A stretch of 6,844 nt of DNA from Desulfarculus sp. Its GTDB lineage: Bacteria > Desulfobacterota > Desulfarculia > Desulfarculales > Desulfarculaceae. Below the pieces are notes generated by a model that made no database searches, was not told where the DNA came from, and saw only the letters and a list, made by a program, of their open reading frames with translations. Shown here one piece after another: positions 5,792 through 6,844 of this stretch. The position numbers were made by a program, and so were the translations under genes. The stretch covers positions 1 through 6,844 of the forward strand of contig JAIUYB010000121.1 of the NCBI GenBank assembly GCA_020216625.1, given 5' to 3'. Every line of letters starts with the position of its first letter. Position 1 is the stretch's first letter.

Positions 5792-6844
5792 TTATTCCCA
5801 GACATAGGTGGCCGAGAGCTCGGGGTTCTCCTGCCAGGGGGCCTTCAGGTAGCCCCAGACCTTGCTGTTGACCAGGCGGTCGATCTCCCGGTAGAAGTTC
5901 ACCGCGCCCCGGAAGCCGGCATAGGGGCCGCCGGAGTCGTAGCTGTGCAGCTGCTTCATGGGGATGCCGGTCTTCTGGATGGAGAACTTCTCCTTGATGC
6001 CCGCGCAGAAGATGTCGGGCTTGATCAGCTCCACCAGCTTCTCGGCCTCGTATTGGTTCAGGTCGTCGATCACCAGCGACTTGTCTGGCATGTCCGGGAT
6101 CATGCCGTCGTAGCCCTTGAGCTCCAGACCCTCGGCCACCAGCCGGGCCAGGTCCTCGGGGGACTTGCGCGGCTGGTACAGCTCCGGGTCGGCCTCCACC
6201 TCGATCTCCTCGATGTTGCGGCTGTCGGCGTCCACGGTGAGATTGGGGATCACCTGACGGCCCTCGTAGTCGTCGCGGTGGGCGAACTCGTAGCCGGCCG
6301 AGACGGTCTTGATGCCCAGCTCGGCGAACAGGTCCTGGTAGTGGTGGGCCCGGGAGCCGCCCACGAAGAGCATCGCGGTCTTGCCCTGGGTGCGGGGCTT
6401 GATCTCGGCCAGCACCGCCTCCACGTTCGGCATCTCCTCGGCGATGACCTCCTCCACCCGCGCGGTCAGCTCGGGATCGTCGAAGTACTTGGCGATCTTG
6501 CGCAGCGACTTGGCGGTGGACTTGGCGCCGATGAAATTGACCTTGATCCAGGGGATGCCGTACTTGGTCTCCATCATGTCGGCCACGTAGTTGATGGAGC
6601 GGTGGCACATCACGCAGTTGAGATCGCTGGTGTGGGCGCTGGCGAACTGGTTGTAGCTGGAGTTGCCCGAGAAGGTGGCCACGTTGGTGATTCCGCACTT
6701 ATTGAGGATGCGGTCGATCTCGAAGCCGTCGCCGCCGATGTTGTACTCGCCCAGGAGGTTGATCTTGAAACGGCCCTCCTTGCCCTGGTCGACCTTGCCC
6801 ACCACGTGGCGGAAGACCTGGTTGTTGGCGATGTGGTGGCCGGC
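5792..6844 (-). CDS. nifD: Nitrogenase MoFe protein alpha chain NifD, C-terminal 350 residues (5' end outside window)
   Basis: NifD is the alpha subunit of the cytoplasmic alpha2beta2 MoFe protein and holds FeMo-cofactor, the site of N2 reduction. The frame is open to the window edge, so the N-terminal part with the P-cluster cysteines is missing. The visible part begins with AGHHIANN, whose first His matches His195 of the Azotobacter protein. The cofactor-ligand Cys (Azotobacter Cys275) is visible residue 80 in MCHRSINY, and the second ligand (His442) is residue 300 in QLHSYD. The residue matching Arg359 is kept in GGSRAHH (visible residue 165). An insertion of about 50 residues lies after AHRDDYEGR (about visible residues 195-252); it is typical of Clostridium-type NifD and absent from Azotobacter NifD. 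The protein ends in YVWE with TAA. nifK starts 22 bases downstream, as expected for nifDK. The GTG at 6805 is internal and is not the start. No vnfG/anfG gene lies between D and K, which supports a Mo enzyme. Confidence 0.97.
   Translation of the reverse strand, partial: AGHHIANNQVFRHVVGKVDQGKEGRFKINLLGEYNIGGDGFEIDRILNKCGITNVATFSGNSSYNQFASAHTSDLNCVMCHRSINYVADMMETKYGIPWIKVNFIGAKSTAKSLRKIAKYFDDPELTARVEEVIAEEMPNVEAVLAEIKPRTQGKTAMLFVGGSRAHHYQDLFAELGIKTVSAGYEFAHRDDYEGRQVIPNLTVDADSRNIEEIEVEADPELYQPRKSPEDLARLVAEGLELKGYDGMIPDMPDKSLVIDDLNQYEAEKLVELIKPDIFCAGIKEKFSIQKTGIPMKQLHSYDSGGPYAGFRGAVNFYREIDRLVNSKVWGYLKAPWQENPELSATYVWE

Noticed and set aside
6602..6617. TGGCAC on the plus strand resembling the -24 half of a sigma-54 promoter
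   Set aside because: The matching TTGC -12 element is absent at the right spacing, it points against the operon, and the bases encode the conserved NifD MCHRS motif on the other strand.
5739..6698. Minus-strand 319-codon frame overlapping nifD
   Set aside because: It is a frame-shifted shadow of nifD, dominated by Arg, Gly, Gln and His, and matches no family I recognise.
4390..6844. Alternative V- or Fe-only nitrogenase (vnfDK or anfDK)
   Set aside because: No delta-subunit gene lies between D and K, and the NifD insertion, short NifK and adjoining nifE-nifN-nifB fit a Mo nitrogenase of the Clostridium type.

Overview
The window is a nitrogen-fixation (nif) operon read entirely on the minus strand. 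In transcription order, from high to low coordinates, it holds the 3' part of nifD, nifK, a small thioredoxin-like [2Fe-2S] ferredoxin gene, nifE, nifN, and nifB, which runs off the low-coordinate edge. All six genes read in one direction with short gaps (22, 11 and 75 bases, a 4-base ATGA overlap, then 42 bases). That fits one polycistronic transcript whose promoter lies outside the window, upstream of nifD. nifH, and any nifI1/nifI2 regulators, would be expected beyond the high-coordinate end but cannot be seen.

The genes form one pathway. NifB (radical SAM) makes the 8Fe-9S-carbide core called NifB-co. NifE and NifN form the scaffold on which this core matures to FeMo-cofactor. NifD and NifK are the catalytic MoFe protein that receives the cofactor and reduces N2. 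The ferredoxin between nifK and nifE is of the Clostridium pasteurianum 2Fe-2S type and is a candidate electron carrier or partner of the MoFe protein.

The sequence is very GC-rich, and the proteins are of the type found in anaerobes. NifD carries an insertion of roughly 50 residues, NifK lacks the long N-terminal extension of the Azotobacter protein, and NifE and NifN are short. This combination (the Clostridium-like, or group II, MoFe protein) with high GC and this gene order suggests an anaerobic bacterium. A high-GC sulfate-reducer-type Desulfobacterota (former Deltaproteobacteria) is most plausible. The taxonomic call is an inference.

I see no mobile elements, RNA genes, CRISPR arrays or accessory cargo. 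There is no stretch longer than 75 bases between genes. I do not think the window holds an undescribed system. The most interesting points are the full set of NifK-type P-cluster cysteines kept in NifN, the embedded ferredoxin gene, and a GC-rich stem-loop between the ferredoxin gene and nifE that could separate structural from scaffold gene expression.
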